Shown here one piece after another: positions 61,623 to 64,000 of a stretch of DNA of 64,000 bases. The stretch lies in the NCBI RefSeq assembly GCF_019599145.1, contig NZ_CP080647.1, positions 5,642,001 to 5,706,000 of the forward strand, written 5' to 3'. The position numbers and the translations under genes are program-made. Positions within the stretch are counted from its first letter, which is position 1, and each line of letters begins with the position of its first letter. The DNA comes from Streptomyces akebiae (GTDB lineage: Bacteria > Actinomycetota > Actinomycetes > Streptomycetales > Streptomycetaceae). The notes beneath the pieces were generated by a model. It was not told the origin of the DNA and did not search any database. It saw only the letters and a list, made by a program, of their open reading frames with translations.

Positions 61623-62786
61623 ATGTCCCCGGTCCTCGAATCCGAAGAACACAAGGCCCTACGAGCCGCGGTCTCCGCCCTGGGCAACCGCTACGGCCGC
61701 GACTACATGGCCACGATCAACAAAGAGGGCCGCCACCCCGACGAACTCTGGTCCGAGGCCGCCAAACTCGGCTACCTGGGCGTCAACCTGCCCGAGGAGT
61801 ACGAGGGCGGAGGCGGCGGCATAGCGGAACTCTCCATCGTGCTCGAAGAGCTGGGCGCCGCAGGCTGCCCCCTGCTCATGATGATCGTGTCACCCGCCAT
61901 CTGCGGCACCGTCATCGCCCGCTTCGGCACCGAGGCCCAGCGGCGGACCTGGCTGCCCGCGCTGGCGAACGGCACCCGCCTCATGGCCTTCGGCATCACC
62001 GAACCCGACGCCGGCTCCAACAGCCACCGCATCACCACCACGGCCCGCCGCGACGAAACCGGGGACTGGCTCCTGACCGGCCGCAAGGTCTTCATCTCCG
62101 GCGTCGACAGAGCGGACGCCGTCCTGATCGTCGGCCGCACCGAGGACGCCCGCACCGGCACCCTCAAGCCCTGCCTCTTCATCGTCCCCACGGACACCCC
62201 CGGCTTCGAGTACCGCCCGATCGACATGGAACTCCGGGCCGCCGAAAAGCAGTTCGAGCTGACCTTCGACGACATCCGGCTCCCCGCCGACGCCCTGGTC
62301 GGCGACGAGAACGCCGGTCTCCTCCAGCTCTTCGCCGGCCTCAACCCCGAGCGGATCATGACGGCCGCCTTCGCCATCGGCATGGCCAGGTACGCCCTCG
62401 GCAAAGCCGTCGAGTACGCCCGCGACCGCACCGTGTGGGGGCAGCCCATCGGCGCCCACCAGGCGATCGCCCACCCCCTCGCCCAGTCCCACATCGAACT
62501 CGAACTGGCCCGTCTGATGATGCAGAAGGCGGCCCACCTCTACGACGCCGGTGACGACGCGGCGGCCGGCGAGGCGGCCAACATGGCCAAGTACGCGGCG
62601 GGAGAGGCGTGCGTGCGGGCCGTCGACCAGGCCGTGCACACCCTCGGCGGCAACGGCCTCACGGCCGAGTTCGGCCTGGCCTCGCTGATAACGGCCGCGC
62701 GCGTGTCTCGTATCGCGCCGGTGAGCCGGGAGATGATTCTCAACTACGTCTCCCACCAGACCCTGGGCCTGCCGAAGTCGTACTGA
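61623..62786 (+). CDS. Acyl-CoA dehydrogenase
   Basis: A 387-residue FAD enzyme that introduces a trans-2,3 double bond into an acyl-CoA. The N-terminal helical domain (ESEEHKALRAAVSALGNRYG), the middle beta domain with the FAD/substrate motif LMAFGITEPDAGSNSHRITT, and the C-terminal domain with RYALGKAVEYARDRTVWGQPIGAHQAIAH and LGGNGLTAEFGL are all present. AGGAG 7 bases before ATG 61623 marks the start. In the AtuA/LiuA logic it acts before the carboxylase on a branched or terpenoid acyl-CoA. It is in the same operon, 84 bp after the biotin subunit gene. Confidence 0.94.
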   Translation: MSPVLESEEHKALRAAVSALGNRYGRDYMATINKEGRHPDELWSEAAKLGYLGVNLPEEYEGGGGGIAELSIVLEELGAAGCPLLMMIVSPAICGTVIARFGTEAQRRTWLPALANGTRLMAFGITEPDAGSNSHRITTTARRDETGDWLLTGRKVFISGVDRADAVLIVGRTEDARTGTLKPCLFIVPTDTPGFEYRPIDMELRAAEKQFELTFDDIRLPADALVGDENAGLLQLFAGLNPERIMTAAFAIGMARYALGKAVEYARDRTVWGQPIGAHQAIAHPLAQSHIELELARLMMQKAAHLYDAGDDAAAGEAANMAKYAAGEACVRAVDQAVHTLGGNGLTAEFGLASLITAARVSRIAPVSREMILNYVSHQTLGLPKSY

Positions 62787-62861
62787 GCCGCCCGCGTCGC
62801 CGGAGAGCGGCAGCGGGAGCCTGAGCGTGGCCGCAGGAGTCGGAGCGCACGAGGAGGAACC

Positions 62862-64000
62862 ATGTTCCGCAGCGAGTACGCAGACGTCCCACCCCTCGAA
62901 CTCCCCATCCACGACGCCGTCCTGGGCCGGGCCGCCGAGTTCGGCGACCTGCCCGCGCTGATCGACGGCGTCGACGGCACGACCCTCACCTACGAACAGC
63001 TGGACCGCTTCCACCGGCGGCTCGCGGCCGCGTTCGCCGAGGCGGGCGTCCGCAAGGGCGACGTCCTCGCCCTGCACAGCCCCAACACGATCGCCTACCC
63101 GACGGCGTTCTACGCGGCCACCCGCGCGGGCGCCACCGTCACCACCGTGCACCCGCTGGCCACCCCCGGCGAACTGGCCAAACAGCTCCATGACTCCGGA
63201 GCGAGCTGGATCGTCACGGTCTCACCGCTCCTGGAGACCGCCCGCGCCGCCGCCGAACGCGTCGGCGGCGTACGGGAGATCTTCGTCTGCGACAGCGCCC
63301 CCGGTCACCGCTCGCTGATCGACATGCTCGCCTCCGCCGCGCCCGAACCGGCCGTCGACATCGACCCGGTCACGGACATCGCGGCCCTCCCGTACTCCTC
63401 CGGCACGACCGGCGTCCCCAAGGGCGTCATGCTCACCCACCGGTCCATCGCCACCAACCTCGCCCAGCTCGAACCGGTCATGCCGGCCGGCCCCGGCGAC
63501 CGCGTCCTCGCCGTGCTCCCGTTCTTCCACATCTACGGCCTGACCGCCCTGATGAACGCCCCGCTGCGGCTCGGCGCCACGGTCGTCGTCCTGCCCCGCT
63601 TCGATATGGAGAGCTACCTCGCGGCGATCGCCGAACACCGCATCACCCACCTCTACGTGGCCCCGCCGATCGTCCTCGCCCTCGCCAAACACCCGGCCGC
63701 CGAACGCTACGACCTCTCCACGGTCCGGCACGTCCTCTCCGCCGCCGCGCCCCTGGACGCGCGGCTCGCCGCCGCCTGCTCCGCCCGCCTCTCCCTGCCG
63801 CCCGTCGTCCAGGGCTACGGCATGACCGAACTCTCCCCCTGCTCCCACCTGGTCCCCCTCACCCAGGCCGCCACCGCACCCCCCGGCACCGTCGGCAAAC
63901 TCATCGCCGGCACCGAGATGCGGATCGTCTCCCTCGACGACCCCGGCAAGGAGGTCGGCGTCGGCGAACGCGGCGAGATCGTCATCCGGGGCCCCCAGGT
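62862..64000 (+). CDS. Acyl-CoA/4-coumarate-CoA ligase family protein (C-terminus off window)
   Basis: An AMP-forming CoA ligase; 379 residues are present and the C-terminal lid domain is beyond the window. Motif A3 is YSSGTTGVPKGVMLTH near 178-193, with the ATP/AMP-binding region VQGYGMTELSPCSHL near 312-326. The substrate pocket region contains FFHIYGLTALMNAPLRLGA. The start ATG 62862 follows GAGGAGGA, one of the strongest ribosome binding sites of the window. It activates the acid substrate of this operon to its CoA thioester; the family includes fatty-acid and aromatic acid ligases, and the exact acid is not predictable. Confidence 0.94.
   Translation, partial: MFRSEYADVPPLELPIHDAVLGRAAEFGDLPALIDGVDGTTLTYEQLDRFHRRLAAAFAEAGVRKGDVLALHSPNTIAYPTAFYAATRAGATVTTVHPLATPGELAKQLHDSGASWIVTVSPLLETARAAAERVGGVREIFVCDSAPGHRSLIDMLASAAPEPAVDIDPVTDIAALPYSSGTTGVPKGVMLTHRSIATNLAQLEPVMPAGPGDRVLAVLPFFHIYGLTALMNAPLRLGATVVVLPRFDMESYLAAIAEHRITHLYVAPPIVLALAKHPAAERYDLSTVRHVLSAAAPLDARLAAACSARLSLPPVVQGYGMTELSPCSHLVPLTQAATAPPGTVGKLIAGTEMRIVSLDDPGKEVGVGERGEIVIRGPQ

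Overview
The window is chromosomal DNA from an actinomycete, almost certainly a Streptomyces. The GC content is very high, GTG and TTG starts are frequent, and strong purine-rich ribosome binding sites sit before many genes. Marker systems of the genus are present: a futalosine-pathway menaquinone gene pair (mqnB, mqnD), a conservon, a mycobacterial-type SerC, DUF3027, DUF2530 and a CebR operator. From memory, not checked by any search, the order mqnD/mqnB ... NCS2/MarR/MFS ... DrrAB ... serC ... acyl-CoA carboxylase/ligase resembles the SCO43xx part of the S. coelicolor core chromosome. No rRNA, tRNA, CRISPR array or intact mobile element was seen.

Layout. 1-6.0 kb: an XPB-type helicase (cut by the window edge) and a helicase-associated WYL-type protein on the minus strand. 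Between them on the plus strand lies an unusual fusion of a UPF0114 (YqhA-like) membrane protein to an IstB-type ATPase. 6.3-9.1 kb: a membrane protein, a HAD hydrolase, a small membrane protein and a cold-shock protein with a structured leader. 9.1-12.8 kb (minus): mqnD, mqnB, a lipoprotein and an MFS transporter in one likely operon. 13.5-19.8 kb: DUF3027, a 1049-residue sacsin/Hsp90-like ATPase, and two paralogous secreted proteins ending at a strong terminator. 20-28 kb: CtpE-like P-type ATPase, DUF2530, purine permease, ribbon-helix-helix protein, MarR plus MFS plus ThpR, and a 29-residue membrane peptide. 28-34.3 kb: aldo/keto reductase, double SnoaL-like secreted protein, MFS, Uma2-type nuclease fold, SGNH hydrolase and a membrane-anchored propeller-like protein.

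34.4-42.1 kb: a TetR gene divergent from a DrrA/DrrB-type ABC exporter with a GGTAC-rich operator between them; a CebR box followed by a secreted GH5-CBM2 cellulase; a secreted tripeptidyl-aminopeptidase-like hydrolase; and serC, separated from it by a perfect 16-bp bidirectional terminator. 42.4-47.2 kb (minus): a conservon (CvnA, CvnB, CvnC) that runs straight into a CYP157-like P450 with no CvnD GTPase. 47.4-51 kb: a giant FAD/Fe-S/CCG oxidoreductase and DUF952. 51.2-53.6 kb: two small coupled genes divergent from a UTRA-only protein and a full GntR regulator, around a palindromic operator. 53.7-55.4 kb: a secreted protein and an EamA exporter. 55.6-64 kb: a tightly coupled acyl-CoA catabolic operon (TIGR03084, AtuA-like, carboxyltransferase, biotin carboxylase/BCCP, acyl-CoA dehydrogenase, acyl-CoA ligase) preceded by a TetR-type palindrome.

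Several intergenic gaps hold members of one inverted-repeat family (25-bp arm, core CGCGCAGTTCCCC/GCGCCCCTGAAA). I find two full copies, one copy with a degenerate right arm, and three half copies. The most unusual observations are the UPF0114-IstB fusion, the conservon without its GTPase whose P450 lacks the ExxR motif, the UTRA-only/GntR pair with its divergent two-gene unit, and this repeat family.
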